64,000 nt of DNA from Lysobacter changpingensis (GTDB lineage Bacteria > Pseudomonadota > Gammaproteobacteria > Xanthomonadales > Xanthomonadaceae): NCBI RefSeq assembly GCF_017308985.1, contig NZ_JADWPE010000002.1, forward strand, positions 496,001 through 560,000. The letters are read 5' to 3'. Positions within the stretch are counted from its first letter, which is position 1. Every line of letters starts with the position of its first letter. Position numbers and translations under genes: made by a program. Positions 1 to 11,548 of this stretch are shown here, piece by piece. Below the pieces are notes generated by a model. The model was not told where the DNA came from and did no database searches. It saw only the letters and a list, made by a program, of their open reading frames with translations.

Positions 1-815
1 ACGTTGGTGATGTGGTTGGAGTTCATCGTCACCAGCGCCTGCGCGACGACTTCCGGACCGGCCATGAAACCCACGCGCCAACCCGGCATGCCGTAGGTCT
101 TGGACAGCGAGTCCAGGAAGATCACGCGGTCCTTCAGCTCCGGGCGCGAATGCACGAAGTTGTGGTAGCCGATGCCGTCGAACACCATGCGGTTGTAGAT
201 GTCGTCGGTGATGATCCACGTGTCCGGATACTTCGCCACGACGTTGGCCAGCGCGTCGATTTCTTCCTTCGTGTACACCATGCCCGTCGGATTGGACGGG
301 TTGTTGAACAGGAAGACCTTCGGCTTCTTCGCGAGCGCGGCGTCGAGCTGCGCGGGCTTGAGCTTGTAGTCCTGTTCCGGCGGGCACGGCAGCAGGTCGA
401 TCTTCGCGCCGACGATTTCGGCGATGTCGAGGTAGCTGGTCCAGTACGGCGTCGGGAACGCGATCGTGTCGCCTTCGTCGAGCAGCGCTTCGGCGAGATT
501 GTAGATGACGTGCTTGGCGCCGATGCCGGTGGCGCAGTTGACGCGGCCGTAGCCGGTCAGGCCAATCTTCGCCATGTGCTCGACGAAGGCGTCCAGCAGC
601 GCGTCGGGACCGCGGTTGCTGCCGTACTGGCCACTGTCTTTCGACAGCGCCTCGCGTGCGGCGGCGTAGACGTGCTCGCCGGGCAGGAAGTTGGGAACAC
701 CGATCGAGAAGCTGATGATGTCGCGGCCTTCGGCCTTGAGCCGCTTGGCCTTCTCGGCAACCTGCATGATCGCGCTGGGCTTGGCGCGACCGATGCGCCG
801 GGCAAGCTGGGGCAT
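1..815 (-). CDS. Class I/II PLP-dependent aminotransferase, 3' part outside window
   Basis: The first 271 residues of a fold-type I PLP aminotransferase that runs off the left edge. Reading from ATG at 815 it shows the substrate/cofactor motif NNPSNPTG and the PLP-lysine block SLSKTYGMPGWR, both typical of the aspartate/alanine aminotransferase (AlaC/AspC) family that moves amino groups between amino acids and 2-oxo acids in the cytoplasm. A GAGG Shine-Dalgarno lies about 9 bases before the ATG. The family is clear. The exact substrate (aspartate, alanine/pyruvate or another) cannot be fixed from a partial protein. Confidence 0.93.
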   Translation of the reverse strand, partial: MPQLARRIGRAKPSAIMQVAEKAKRLKAEGRDIISFSIGVPNFLPGEHVYAAAREALSKDSGQYGSNRGPDALLDAFVEHMAKIGLTGYGRVNCATGIGAKHVIYNLAEALLDEGDTIAFPTPYWTSYLDIAEIVGAKIDLLPCPPEQDYKLKPAQLDAALAKKPKVFLFNNPSNPTGMVYTKEEIDALANVVAKYPDTWIITDDIYNRMVFDGIGYHNFVHSRPELKDRVIFLDSLSKTYGMPGWRVGFMAGPEVVAQALVTMNSNHITN

Positions 816-954
816 CGCGGAACCTCGTGGGAGTCGGATGTGGGGTGTGGCTCGCGGCTGGATCAGTCCGCCTGGAACACGCCGCGAACGTCGGCCATCG
901 AGCCTTCGGATGTTAACACGCGGGGGCGGCGTGCCTGCCGGCGGCCGATGCGAA

Positions 955-985
955 AACGCCCGCCTGGGCAAGCCGGGCGGGCGTT
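955..985 (-). terminator. Intrinsic terminator, downstream of ppi
   Basis: Arms at 955-964 and 976-985 form a 10-bp GC-rich stem (AACGCCCGCC pairing with GGCGGGCGTT). Read on the minus strand the stem is followed by TTTT, so it would end transcripts coming from the cyclophilin gene, about 160 bases upstream. Confidence 0.65.
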
Positions 986-1093
986 CCTCGGGCTTTACGT
1001 GGCGGAGCAGAAACCGTCCTGCCGCCGAACGCCGGGACGGGCCCGAAGCATTCGTCCGAGATCATCGCGATCAGCAGCGCATTGCTCGTCCCG

Positions 1094-1132
1094 ACCCTCA
1101 CCCCAACCCCTCTCCCGGTGGGAGAGGGGCTC
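1094..1132. repeat. Dispersed palindromic repeat (CCCTCTCCC/GGGAGAGGG type)
   Basis: A 10-bp perfect stem (1107-1116 with 1120-1129) sits inside a stereotyped flank that begins CCCTCACCCCAA. Related copies occur at 58471-58507 (opposite orientation) and 62375-62406, with a weak one near 51673. Such palindromes are common between genes in Xanthomonadaceae. Confidence 0.7.
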
Positions 1133-1145
1133 AAGCATCGCGCGA

Positions 1146-1652
<507 letters not shown>

Positions 1653-1788
1653 AACCGTCTCTCCTGGACGTTGGACAGCTGGGGGAAGGATTCCCGCATT
1701 CGTGGGCCCACATGGCGGCGGCGCGGAGCCCGCACAAGGGGGAAGCGACGCCGTTCAGATGAACAGGCCGGTGCGGTCACAATCCAGG

Positions 1789-1794
1789 TATACT
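1789..1794 (+). promoter_or_regulatory. Possible -10 box of the typA promoter
   Basis: A TATACT hexamer stands 47 bases before the typA ATG. No good -35 hexamer is visible at 16-18 bp, so this is a weak assignment. Confidence 0.35.
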
Positions 1795-1841
1795 GTCAGG
1801 CTTCCTTTTCCAAATTGAGCGCCGACCGGCGCCCTCTTCCC

Positions 1842-3701
<1,860 letters not shown>

Positions 3702-3718
3702 ACCAACGGGGCGTCGCC

Positions 3719-4201
3719 ATGTCTGACCAGGCCATGAGCGACGCCCACTACGACCCGGATCCGCAAGCGCATCCGGGCCTGCATCTCATCGCGATTTTCG
3801 AAGCCGCCAAGGGCCTGCTGGCCTTCGCGGCGGCCTTCGGGCTGGAACTGCTGGGCCCGGAGCCGCTGCTGCGCTGGCTGCACGAGCTGACGCTGCGATT
3901 CCAGATCAGCACCGAACACGGCGCGCTGGCGTGGCTCTCCAGCGCCATCAATCCCGACAGCGTGCATCTCGCCGCGGCGCTCATCTTCGCCTACGGGGTG
4001 CTGCGCATGGTCGAAGCCTGGGGCCTGTGGCGGGTGAAGGTCTGGGCCTCGTGGCTGGGCTGCATCAGCGCGGCGATCTACCTGCCCCTCGACGTCTATG
4101 CGCTGTTCCGCCATCCGGGTTGGATGTCGGTCGGCGTGCTGGCGCTCAACTTGATCGTCGTCGCAGTGCTGGCACGCGACATCTTCAAGCGCCACCACTA
4201 G
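3719..4201 (+). CDS. DUF2127 family membrane protein
   Basis: A 160-residue predicted inner-membrane protein with several hydrophobic segments (beginning LHLIAIFEAAKGLLAFAAAF, then two central helices and a C-terminal one). It resembles the DUF2127 family, whose function is unknown. I chose the ATG at 3719, preceded by a GGGG-containing ribosome site, over a GTG at 3698 that would overlap the typA stop. It follows typA by 17 bases and may be co-transcribed with it. Confidence 0.8.
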   Translation: MSDQAMSDAHYDPDPQAHPGLHLIAIFEAAKGLLAFAAAFGLELLGPEPLLRWLHELTLRFQISTEHGALAWLSSAINPDSVHLAAALIFAYGVLRMVEAWGLWRVKVWASWLGCISAAIYLPLDVYALFRHPGWMSVGVLALNLIVVAVLARDIFKRHH

Positions 4202-4263
4202 GCCGCGCGCGCGAACCTGAATGACGTATCCTCCGGTCAGCCACCTGCGACCGGGGAATCGCA

Positions 4264-5916
4264 ATGCGCTCTTTGATCGTCAAGACGTTGCCGCTGGCGA
4301 CGCTGCTCGCCCTGTTGCCCGCCTGCCAACGCACCGACGCGCCGGGCACCGCGCACGCCGCCAGGCCCGCCGCTGCCGCGACGACGTCGCCCGCCTCGGC
4401 GCCGCGCGATGGCTTCGCCTTCGCCGAGGTCGGCATCGACGAACTGCAGGCCCGCATGGGCCGCGGCGAACTCACCAGCCACGCGCTGACGCAGGCCTAT
4501 CTCGACCGCATCGCCGCGCTCGACGACGCCGGGCCCACGCTCAACGCCGTCATCGAGCTCAATCCGGCCGCCCTGAAGGAAGCCGACGCGCTCGATGCCG
4601 AGCGCAGGGCCGGCCGCGTGCGTGGGCCGCTGCACGGCATACCGGTCCTGCTGAAGGACAACATCGACGCCACGCCGATGGCGAATTCCGCTGGCTCGCT
4701 GGCGCTGGCCTCGCACCATCCGCGCACCGACGCGTTCGTGGTCGCACGCCTGCGCGACGCCGGCGCGGTGATCCTGGGCAAGACGAACCTCAGCGAATGG
4801 GCGAACTTCCGCTCCACGCGTTCGACCTCCGGCTGGAGTGCGCGCGGCGGGCAGACGCGCAATCCGTACGCGCTCGACCGCTCGCCGTGCGGATCCAGCT
4901 CCGGCAGCGGCACGGCGGTGGCCGCGAACCTCGCCGCCGCGGCGATCGGCACCGAAACGGACGGCAGCATCGTCTGCCCGTCCTCGGTCGCGGGGCTGGT
5001 GGGCATCAAGCCGACCGTGGGTCTGGTGAGCCGCAGCGGCATCATCCCGATCTCGCACAGCCAGGACACCGCCGGCCCGATGGCACGCAGCGTCGCCGAT
5101 GCGGCGATCCTGCTGTCGGCGATGGTCGGCCGCGACGACAACGACGCGGCGACGGCCGAAAGCACGGGCCGCGCGATCTTCGACTACCACGCGCGCCTCA
5201 ACCGCGACGGCCTTCGCGGCGCGCGCATCGGCGTGCTGCGCAAGGCGATGGGCTTCCATCCCGCGGCCGACGCGGCACTGGAACGCAGCCTGGACGCGAT
5301 GCGCCAGGCCGGCGTGCAAATCGTCGACGTCGAGCTGCCCACCGCCGATCAGTGGAACGACGCGGAGATGGACGTGCTGCTCTACGAGTTCAAGCACGGC
5401 TTGAACGGCTATCTGTCGCGCAGCGGCGCGCCGGTGAACTCGCTGGCGGCGCTGATCGAATACAACCGCCGCAACACGAAGACCGAGATGCCGTTCTTCG
5501 CGCAGGAGCTGTTCGAACGCGCGCAGGCGAAGGGCACGCTGGACGAGATGGCCTACATCGACGCGCGCAGCAAGGCGCGGCGTCTCGCGGGTGCGGAAGG
5601 GCTCGAGGCGGTGCTGTCGGCGTCGTCGCTCGACGCGATCGTGGCGCCGGCGACCTCGCCGGCGTGGCTGATCGATCCGGTCAACGGCGACCACTTCCTC
5701 GGCGAAGGCTACGGCGCCGCCGCGGTCGCCGGCACGCCGAGCATCACCGTGCCGATGGGCGATTACTTCGGGCTGCCGATGGGCATCGTCTTCATGGGCC
5801 CGGCGTGGAGCGAACCGCGCCTGATCGAGCTGGCGTACGCGTTCGAGCAGAAGACGAAGGCGCGCAAGGCGCCGCAGTTCCTCGCGACGGCTCCGCTGCA
5901 AACGACGAAGGGCTGA
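4264..5916 (+). CDS. Amidase-signature lipoprotein, peptide-amidase-like
   Basis: A 550-residue amidase-signature enzyme with an N-terminal lipoprotein signal: the lipobox LLPAC places the lipid-modified cysteine at residue 21, so the enzyme should be membrane-anchored outside the cytoplasm. The Ser-cisSer-Lys triad is visible as K131 (LLKDN), S211 (CGSSSGS) and S235 (ETDGS). From memory the core is strikingly close to peptide amidase Pam of Stenotrophomonas maltophilia, which removes C-terminal amide groups from peptides, for example the shared stretches LSEWANF, GWSARGGQTRNPY and ETDGSIVCP. The specific substrate is inference; other amides are possible. Confidence 0.88.
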   Translation: MRSLIVKTLPLATLLALLPACQRTDAPGTAHAARPAAAATTSPASAPRDGFAFAEVGIDELQARMGRGELTSHALTQAYLDRIAALDDAGPTLNAVIELNPAALKEADALDAERRAGRVRGPLHGIPVLLKDNIDATPMANSAGSLALASHHPRTDAFVVARLRDAGAVILGKTNLSEWANFRSTRSTSGWSARGGQTRNPYALDRSPCGSSSGSGTAVAANLAAAAIGTETDGSIVCPSSVAGLVGIKPTVGLVSRSGIIPISHSQDTAGPMARSVADAAILLSAMVGRDDNDAATAESTGRAIFDYHARLNRDGLRGARIGVLRKAMGFHPAADAALERSLDAMRQAGVQIVDVELPTADQWNDAEMDVLLYEFKHGLNGYLSRSGAPVNSLAALIEYNRRNTKTEMPFFAQELFERAQAKGTLDEMAYIDARSKARRLAGAEGLEAVLSASSLDAIVAPATSPAWLIDPVNGDHFLGEGYGAAAVAGTPSITVPMGDYFGLPMGIVFMGPAWSEPRLIELAYAFEQKTKARKAPQFLATAPLQTTKG

Positions 5917-5931
5917 CGCGGCCGCCAAGCA

Positions 5932-5961
5932 GACGGCCGCCCCGTTCGCGGAGGGGCCGTC
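5932..5961. terminator. Possible bidirectional terminator hairpin
   Basis: The inverted repeat GACGGCC (5932-5938) and GGCCGTC (5955-5961) lies in the 68-base gap between the convergent amidase and DAHP synthase genes. No U-run follows on either side. Confidence 0.4.
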
Positions 5962-5984
5962 AAGCAGCGCGATGAGCGCGAGGG

Positions 5985-7373
5985 TTACGCGGGCGCCGCG
6001 ATCTGCGCCTGCTTGCGCACGATCAGCATGGCGATTTCCAGCGCCTGCTCGTAGTTCAGGCGCGGATCGACCGTGGACTTGTAGGCGCGTTCCAGATCGC
6101 TCTCGGTGAGTTCGCGCGCACCGCCGAGGCATTCGGTGACGTCCTCGCCGGTGAGTTCCAGGTGCACGCCGCCCAGGCGCGTGCCGGCGGCGGCATGCAG
6201 TTCGAACGCCTGCTCCAGCTCGCTGCGGATGTTGCGGAAACGGCGCGTCTTGTAGCCGTTGCTCGTGCTTTCCGTGTTGCCATGCATCGGATCGCAGACC
6301 CACAACACGCGGCGTCCGTCGCGGCGCACGGCGTCGAGCAGCGCCGGCAGCTTCTCGGCGATGCCGGTCGCGCCCATGCGGTGGATGAAGGTCAGGCGGC
6401 CCGGCTCGTCTTCCGGATTGAGCAGGTCGATCGTGCGCAGCAACTGGTCCGGCGTGACCGACGGGCCGACCTTCAGCGCGATCGGGTTACGGATGCCGCG
6501 GAAGTATTCCGCATGCGCGCCGTCGACCTGCGCGGTGCGCATGCCGATCCACGGGTAGTGCGTGCTCAGGTTGAACCAGCCCCAGTGGCGCGGCACCTGG
6601 CGCGTGAGCGATTCCTCGTACGGCAGCAGCAGCGCTTCGTGCGAGGTGTAGAAGTCGACGCGGTTGAGGTTGTGCACCTCGCTACCCGACAGCGTTTCCA
6701 TGAAGCGCACCGCATCGCCGATCGCGTTGACCATGCGGCGGTATTCGTCGGCGAGCGGCGAATGGCCGACCCAGCTCAGGTTCCAGTATTCGGGGTGATG
6801 CAGGTCGGCGAAACCGCCGTCGATCAGCGCACGAACGAAGTTCATCGTCATCGCCGAACGCGCGTGCGCCTTGATCATGCGGCGCGGATCGGGCGTGCGC
6901 GCGTCCTTCGTGAACTCCGGCGCGTTGACCATGTCGCCGCGGTAGCTGGGCAGCGTGACATCGCCGATGGTCTCGGTATCGGCCGAACGCGGCTTTGCGT
7001 ACTGGCCGGCGAAGCGCCCCACGCGCACCACGGGCTTGCGCAGGCCGTGCACGAGCACCAGGCTCATCTGCAGCAGCACCTTCAGCCGGTTGGAGATGAC
7101 GTCGGAGGTGCAGCCGGAGAACGTCTCCGCGCAATCGCCGCCCTGCAGCAGGAAGCGCTTGCCTTCCTGCGCTTCGGCGAGCTGCTGCTTGAGGGAGAGG
7201 ATCTCCCACGAGGTCACCAGCGGCGGCAGAGTACGCAGTTCGGCGAGCGCGCTGTCGAGCGCTGCGGCGTCGGGATACTGCGGCAACTGCATCGCGGTGC
7301 GGTTGCGCCAGGACTGGGGCGACCAGTCGGCGGGCAGGTTCACGGCGCGGAGGGTGCGGTCGGACGTGGGCAT
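5985..7373 (-). CDS. 3-deoxy-7-phosphoheptulonate synthase, class II
   Basis: A 462-residue class II (plant/mycobacterial-type) DAHP synthase, which condenses phosphoenolpyruvate and erythrose 4-phosphate in the first step of the shikimate pathway. The metal- and substrate-binding blocks are present: LLQGGDCAETF with the metal cysteine, RVGRFAGQYAKPRS, THYPWIGMRT and CDPMHGNT. The sequence is full length and unrelated to the AroF/G/H class I enzymes of enterics. It stands alone on the minus strand; no other aromatic-pathway gene is adjacent, and I see no regulatory leader. Confidence 0.96.
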   Translation of the reverse strand: MPTSDRTLRAVNLPADWSPQSWRNRTAMQLPQYPDAAALDSALAELRTLPPLVTSWEILSLKQQLAEAQEGKRFLLQGGDCAETFSGCTSDVISNRLKVLLQMSLVLVHGLRKPVVRVGRFAGQYAKPRSADTETIGDVTLPSYRGDMVNAPEFTKDARTPDPRRMIKAHARSAMTMNFVRALIDGGFADLHHPEYWNLSWVGHSPLADEYRRMVNAIGDAVRFMETLSGSEVHNLNRVDFYTSHEALLLPYEESLTRQVPRHWGWFNLSTHYPWIGMRTAQVDGAHAEYFRGIRNPIALKVGPSVTPDQLLRTIDLLNPEDEPGRLTFIHRMGATGIAEKLPALLDAVRRDGRRVLWVCDPMHGNTESTSNGYKTRRFRNIRSELEQAFELHAAAGTRLGGVHLELTGEDVTECLGGARELTESDLERAYKSTVDPRLNYEQALEIAMLIVRKQAQIAAPA

Positions 7374-7492
7374 GACACGATGCTGCGATGCGGCGAACCA
7401 CTATGGGCGCTCGTCCGGCGCGCTGCAACCGTTACAGCGGCAACCGAGCCGGGCCGCCCTTCTTCGGGTCCGGGATACGGTAAGGAACGCGC

Positions 7493-7993
7493 TCAGGCGC
7501 GACGGAAGGCCGCGTAACCGGCCCACAGCGCGAGGGCGACGAACCAGATCAGGCTCCACCAGGGCATCGACAGCCCGGCGAAGGTCCAGTCGACGTCGCC
7601 GCAGTTGCCGGTCGCCGTCATCACCTTGCGCACGACGTCCCACGTCGACATGGTCTCGCGCATGAACGACAGCGGCGCGCCGCACGAGGCCACGCCCGGC
7701 GGCTGCATCTGCACCCACACATGGCGGCCGGCCACCGCGATGCCGGCGAGCGCCGCGAGCAACGCGGCGATGCCGTAGGACTTGCGTCCGGCCGGGCGCT
7801 TCGGGCCGTGCAGTGCGCCGATCAGGAATACGATCCCCAGCGCGGCGAACGCCACGCGCTGGAAGATGCACAGGTTGCACGGCTCCAGCCCGTCGTGCAG
7901 CTGCAGGTAGATCGCATAAGCGAGCAGCCCTGCGCACGCGAGGAAGCCGAGGAAGAACTGGAGGCGGAACGAGCCGCGCAGGAGGGTCGTCAT
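7493..7993 (-). CDS. dsbB: Disulfide bond formation protein B
   Basis: A 166-residue inner-membrane quinone reductase that reoxidises periplasmic DsbA. Four hydrophobic helices are visible. The first periplasmic cysteine pair is EPCNLC, and the second pair is in the loop with ASCGAP and GNCGD, matching the four essential cysteines of E. coli DsbB. The start is the ATG giving MTTLLRGSFRLQFF; longer open frame upstream lacks family similarity. A single-gene unit separated from dispersed repeats upstream. Confidence 0.95.
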   Translation of the reverse strand: MTTLLRGSFRLQFFLGFLACAGLLAYAIYLQLHDGLEPCNLCIFQRVAFAALGIVFLIGALHGPKRPAGRKSYGIAALLAALAGIAVAGRHVWVQMQPPGVASCGAPLSFMRETMSTWDVVRKVMTATGNCGDVDWTFAGLSMPWWSLIWFVALALWAGYAAFRRA

Positions 7994-8194
7994 GGCGGGA
8001 GAGCTTAACCGGCCTGCGTGTTCGATTGCACGGCGAATGGGCGGCGATCGCACGGCTGGTCGCCGGCGGTGCACGGTTCGGCGCGCGGACGTTTGATTGG
8101 CCGGGGCCGTCGTACGTGCGGGTGGCGTTCGACTGCGCGCATATCCCGTCGCGGAATGGGCGGATGCATAGGCGCGATGCAGCGGCGTGGCGAA

Positions 8195-8225
8195 CCCAGG
8201 TGCGCTTCGCTTACCCGGGCTACAA
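8195..8225. repeat. REP-type repeat, single copy
   Basis: A 31-base element ending ACCCGGGCTACAA that matches the right arm of the paired element at 59576-59606 at 27 of 31 positions. Such Xanthomonad REP units lie between genes and can form stem-loops. Confidence 0.7.
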
Positions 8226-8292
8226 CGGCGGCGACGCTCCCGCGCACCGACCGCTCGTCCCCTATCGGCGCTCGTGCGCGAGTCGCAAAAGC

Positions 8293-8318
8293 AAAAAACC
8301 CCGGCTCTCGCCGGGGTT
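8293..8318 (-). terminator. Intrinsic terminator of the alpha operon
   Basis: A 7-bp stem (8299-8305 with 8310-8316, CCCCGGC/GCCGGGG) with a four-base loop is followed on the minus strand by six T residues (8298-8293). It lies 47 bases after the rplQ stop and is a canonical Rho-independent terminator. Confidence 0.88.
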
Positions 8319-8364
8319 CTGCTGGATCTTCCGTCGGCAGCCTGGGCTACCGGCAGCCTTCGGA

Positions 8365-8739
8365 TTACTCCGCGGCGGCTTCCGGACGATCGACGAGTTC
8401 GACGTAGGCCATCGGCGCGTTGTCGCCAGCGCGGAAGCCGCACTTGAGGATGCGCACGTAGCCACCCGGACGCGCCTGGTAGCGCGGACCCAGCGTGGTG
8501 AACAGCGTGCCCACGGCTTCCTTGTCGCGCAGGCGCGAGAAGGCGAGGCGGCGGTTGGCGACGCCGTCGACCTTGGCCAGCGTGATGAGCGGCTCGGCGA
8601 CGCGGCGAAGTTCCTTCGCCTTGGGCAGGGTGGTGCGGATGAGGCCGTGCTTGATCAGCGAGGCCGCCATGTTGGTGAACATGGCATCGCGATGGGCGCT
8701 GGTACGGCTGAACTTACGGCCGGCTTTCTGGTGGCGCAT
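8365..8739 (-). CDS. rplQ: 50S ribosomal protein L17
   Basis: A 124-residue L17, recognised by its start [20 protein letters not shown] and the central [11 protein letters not shown] block. It binds 23S rRNA near the exit tunnel. It is the last gene of the alpha operon, separated from rpoA by an unusually long 293-base spacer with a strong inverted repeat and followed by the terminator at 8293-8318. Confidence 0.97.
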   Translation of the reverse strand: MRHQKAGRKFSRTSAHRDAMFTNMAASLIKHGLIRTTLPKAKELRRVAEPLITLAKVDGVANRRLAFSRLRDKEAVGTLFTTLGPRYQARPGGYVRILKCGFRAGDNAPMAYVELVDRPEAAAE

Positions 8740-8874
8740 GACTGTGATTCCTGTTGAATGTTGAAACGCTGGAGTTCGCTGTCGCCTTCGTGGCGCTGTT
8801 ACCTGGACTGCGGATGGTCCGAACCGGCGCTCCGTTGCCGGCTATGCCGCAGGGCTTGGGCCCTGTCGGCAGGA

Positions 8875-8906
8875 CGCGGCGCTTTGATCGGATCAAAAGC
8901 GCCGCG
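8875..8906. repeat. Near-perfect inverted repeat in the rpoA-rplQ spacer
   Basis: Arms at 8875-8889 and 8891-8906 (CGCGGCGCTTTGATC and its complement with one extra A) can form a 15-bp stem with a one-base centre. It interrupts what is normally a short rpoA-rplQ gap and has no U-run, so an RNA processing or stability role is more likely than termination. Confidence 0.6.
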
Positions 8907-9032
8907 CTTTGAACTTTGCTGCTGCCATCCCTGGCGAAAGGTGGTGGGCTCCGGAGAGTCCTGCCCGGGCATCCTGCCCGGTCGTTCGCGCCCGCAGCCG
9001 ATGCCGGTGGGCATCGGCAAAGCGCGGGCCGT

Positions 9033-10031
9033 TCACCCCATCATGCCGTGGGAGGCGATGCCTGCCGGCGGCCAGTTCTCGAGCTTCATGCCGAGCGAAA
9101 GACCACGCTGGGCGAGGACTTCCTTGATCTCGGTAAGCGACTTCTTGCCGAGGTTCGGGGTCTTGAGCAGCTCCACTTCGGTCTTCTGGATCAGATCGCC
9201 GACGTAGTAGATGCTCTCGGCCTTGAGGCAGTTGGCCGAACGCACGGTCAGTTCGAGGTCGTCGATCGGGCGCAGCAGGATCGGGTCGATGCCGCTGGTG
9301 GCCGGCTTCGCCGCACCGCGATCGCGGTGGGTGAAATCGCCGAACACCGACAGCTGGTCGGTCAGGATGTCGGCCGCGGTGCGGACGGCTTCCTCGGCGT
9401 CGATCGTGCCGTTGGTCTCGATGTCCAGGACCAGCTTGTCCAGGTCGGTGCGCTGCTCGACGCGGGCCGCTTCCACGGCATACGCGACGCGGCGGACCGG
9501 CGAGAAGCTGGCGTCCAGCATCAGGCGACCGATGGCGCGGGTTTCCTCATCCGGACGACGACGCGCGGCCGCCGGCTGGTAGCCGAAACCGCGCTCGATC
9601 TTCAGACGCATGTTGAGCGCGGTGTCCTTGGTCAGGTGCGCGATCACATGATCCGTGTTGAGGATCTCGACGTTGTGGTCCGTCTTGATGTCGCCAGCGG
9701 TGACGATGCCCGGGCCCTGCTTCGCCAGCGACAGCGTCGCCGACTCGCCGGTGTGCATGCGGATCGCCACGTCCTTGAGGTTCAGCAGAACCTCAAGCAC
9801 GTCTTCCTGCAGGCCTTCGACCGTGGTGTACTCGTGCAGCACGCCATCGATCTCGACTTCCGTGATTGCGAAGCCCGGAATCGACGACAGCAGCACACGG
9901 CGCAGCGCATTGCCGAGCGTATGGCCGTAGCCACGCTCCAGCGGTTCGATCACGACCTTGGCACGGTTGCCCGTAAGGCGCTCGATCTGGGGGCCGCGCG
10001 GGCGCAGCACCTGGTTTGCGGTAACCGTCAT
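9033..10031 (-). CDS. rpoA: RNA polymerase alpha subunit
   Basis: A 332-residue alpha subunit. The N-terminal domain (about 1-230) dimerises and scaffolds beta and beta'. The C-terminal domain carries the DNA/activator surface with RSANCLKAE (the E. coli R265/N268/K271 region) and [11 protein letters not shown]. Length and both domains are standard. Located after rpsD with a 19-base spacer, as in the canonical alpha operon. Confidence 0.99.
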   Translation of the reverse strand: MTVTANQVLRPRGPQIERLTGNRAKVVIEPLERGYGHTLGNALRRVLLSSIPGFAITEVEIDGVLHEYTTVEGLQEDVLEVLLNLKDVAIRMHTGESATLSLAKQGPGIVTAGDIKTDHNVEILNTDHVIAHLTKDTALNMRLKIERGFGYQPAAARRRPDEETRAIGRLMLDASFSPVRRVAYAVEAARVEQRTDLDKLVLDIETNGTIDAEEAVRTAADILTDQLSVFGDFTHRDRGAAKPATSGIDPILLRPIDDLELTVRSANCLKAESIYYVGDLIQKTEVELLKTPNLGKKSLTEIKEVLAQRGLSLGMKLENWPPAGIASHGMMG

Positions 10032-10050
10032 GTGTTGGCGTCTCCTGGGA

Positions 10051-10680
10051 TTACTTCGAGTACAGCTCGACGATCAGCGCTTCGTTGATGTCGGCCGGCA
10101 GGTCGGCACGATCCGGAACGGCCTTGAACACGCCAGAGAACTTCTTGCTGTCGACTTCGACCCACGACGGCGAGAGGTCCATCTGCGATGCGACGGTCAG
10201 GGATTCCTGCACGCGCAGCTGCTTCTGGGCGCGCTCGGCCAGCGCGATCGCGTCGCCAGCCTTGACCTGGTACGACGGCAGATTGACCGGCTTGCCGTTG
10301 ACCGTGACGCCGCGGTGCGAAACCAGCTGGCGGGCGGCCGGACGGGTCACCGCGAAGCCCATGCGGTAAACGACGTTGTCCAGGCGGGTCTCGAGGAGCT
10401 GCAGCAGGTTTTCACCCGTGTTGCCCTTCTTGGTCGAGGCCTTCTTGTAGTAGTTGCGGAACTGACGCTCCAGCAGGCCGTAGATACGCTTGACCTTCTG
10501 CTTCTCGCGCAGCTGGGTGGCGTAGTCGGACAGCTTGCCCTTGCGGGCGGTCGGACCGTGCTGGCCGGGCTTCTGCTCGAGCTTGCACTTGGAGTCGAGG
10601 GCGCGAGCCGACGACTTCAGGCCAAGGTCAGCGCCTTCGCGACGGGCGAGCTTACAGGTGGGACCAATATAACGAGCCAT
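10051..10680 (-). CDS. rpsD: 30S ribosomal protein S4
   Basis: A 209-residue S4, a primary 16S rRNA-binding assembly protein; in E. coli it also represses the alpha operon. The S4 RNA-binding domain is visible around [22 protein letters not shown] and the following [11 protein letters not shown] loop. The N-terminus [16 protein letters not shown] is of the long, zinc-free type. It sits between rpsK and rpoA. Confidence 0.98.
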   Translation of the reverse strand: MARYIGPTCKLARREGADLGLKSSARALDSKCKLEQKPGQHGPTARKGKLSDYATQLREKQKVKRIYGLLERQFRNYYKKASTKKGNTGENLLQLLETRLDNVVYRMGFAVTRPAARQLVSHRGVTVNGKPVNLPSYQVKAGDAIALAERAQKQLRVQESLTVASQMDLSPSWVEVDSKKFSGVFKAVPDRADLPADINEALIVELYSK

Positions 10681-10694
10681 GTTCTTTCAGCTCC

Positions 10695-11087
10695 TCAGAC
10701 GCGACGCTTCTTCGGCGGACGGCACCCGTTGTGCGGGATCGGCGTCACGTCGATGATGTTGATGATCTTGTACCCGACGTTGTTCAGCGAACGAACGGCG
10801 GATTCGCGGCCCGGACCCGGGCCCTTGATGCGGACTTCCAGCGACTTGACGCCGTAGTCCAGCGCGGCACGACCGGCCTTCTCGGCGGCGACCTGGGCAG
10901 CGAACGGGGTCGACTTGCGCGAGCCGCGGAAACCCGCGCCGCCCGAGGTCGCCCACGACAGCGCATTGCCCTGGCGGTCGGTGATCGTGACGATGGTGTT
11001 GTTGAAAGAAGCGTGGACGTGGGCGATGCCGTCGGTGACGACACGCTTGATCTTCTTCTTGGTCTTGGTAGCAGCCGGCTTAGCCAT
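10695..11087 (-). CDS. rpsK: 30S ribosomal protein S11
   Basis: A 130-residue S11 of the small-subunit platform, which contacts the 3' end region of 16S rRNA. The conserved [29 protein letters not shown] and the C-terminal [18 protein letters not shown] are intact. Eleven bases separate it from rpsM, 14 from rpsD. Confidence 0.98.
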   Translation of the reverse strand: MAKPAATKTKKKIKRVVTDGIAHVHASFNNTIVTITDRQGNALSWATSGGAGFRGSRKSTPFAAQVAAEKAGRAALDYGVKSLEVRIKGPGPGRESAVRSLNNVGYKIINIIDVTPIPHNGCRPPKKRRV

Positions 11088-11098
11088 GGTCTAAGTCC

Positions 11099-11455
11099 TT
11101 ACTTCTTGATGGCCTTGCGCGGACCCTTGCGGGTACGGGCATTGGTACGGGTGCGCTGGCCACGCAGCGGCAGACCGCGGCGATGACGCAGGCCGCGGTA
11201 GCAACCCAGGTCCATCAGGCGCTTGATCGCGATGCCGATCTCGCGGCGGAGGTCGCCCTCGACCACGTACTTGCCGACCTCGGCGCGCAGGCGCTCGACT
11301 TCCGGCTCGGACAGGTCACGGATTTTGGTGGTCGAGGTGACGCCAGCGGCTTCACAGACCTTCTTCGAACGGGTACGGCCGATGCCGTAGATGCTTTGCA
11401 GCCCGACCCAGACATGCTTCTGGGCAGGCAGATTGACGCCCGCAATACGCGCCAT
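11099..11455 (-). CDS. rpsM: 30S ribosomal protein S13
   Basis: A 118-residue S13 of the 30S head that contacts P-site tRNA and bridges to the 50S subunit. It begins [20 protein letters not shown] and ends in the basic tail [15 protein letters not shown]. It is the first gene of the alpha operon here: no rpmJ precedes it, and a promoter-like sequence lies about 60 bases upstream. Confidence 0.98.
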   Translation of the reverse strand: MARIAGVNLPAQKHVWVGLQSIYGIGRTRSKKVCEAAGVTSTTKIRDLSEPEVERLRAEVGKYVVEGDLRREIGIAIKRLMDLGCYRGLRHRRGLPLRGQRTRTNARTRKGPRKAIKK

Positions 11456-11516
11456 AACGCGATCTCCAACTGGTTTGGCGGCCAGGACGGATTAATCCCG
11501 GCGGAGTGAACTGGAA

Positions 11517-11545
11517 ATTTTAACAAGGTCTCGGGTTAATAGGAA
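11517..11545 (-). promoter_or_regulatory. Putative alpha-operon promoter
   Basis: On the minus strand a TAAAAT -10 hexamer (11522-11517) lies 17 bp after a weak -35 (TTCCTA, 11545-11540). It would start a leader of about 55 nt before rpsM. It follows a strong hairpin downstream of secY, which suggests the alpha operon has its own promoter. Confidence 0.5.
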
Positions 11546-11548
11546 GCC

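Larger units (their letters stand above)
816..1145. other. Intergenic region with repeat and terminator
   Basis: No convincing gene lies here. It holds a Xanthomonad-type dispersed palindrome (1094-1132) just after the cyclophilin stop, an intrinsic-terminator-like hairpin (955-985) oriented for the minus strand, and the 5' region of the aminotransferase, in which I could not pick a convincing promoter. Confidence 0.6.
7994..8364. other. Intergenic region between dsbB and rplQ
   Basis: I see no gene here. It carries the upstream region of dsbB, one copy of a GTAGCCCGGG-type REP sequence (8195-8225) and the terminator of the alpha ribosomal operon (8293-8318). Confidence 0.6.

Noticed and set aside
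1094-1132. Palindrome after ppi as an intrinsic terminator
   Set aside because: It has no U-run and recurs between unrelated genes, so it is listed as a dispersed repeat.
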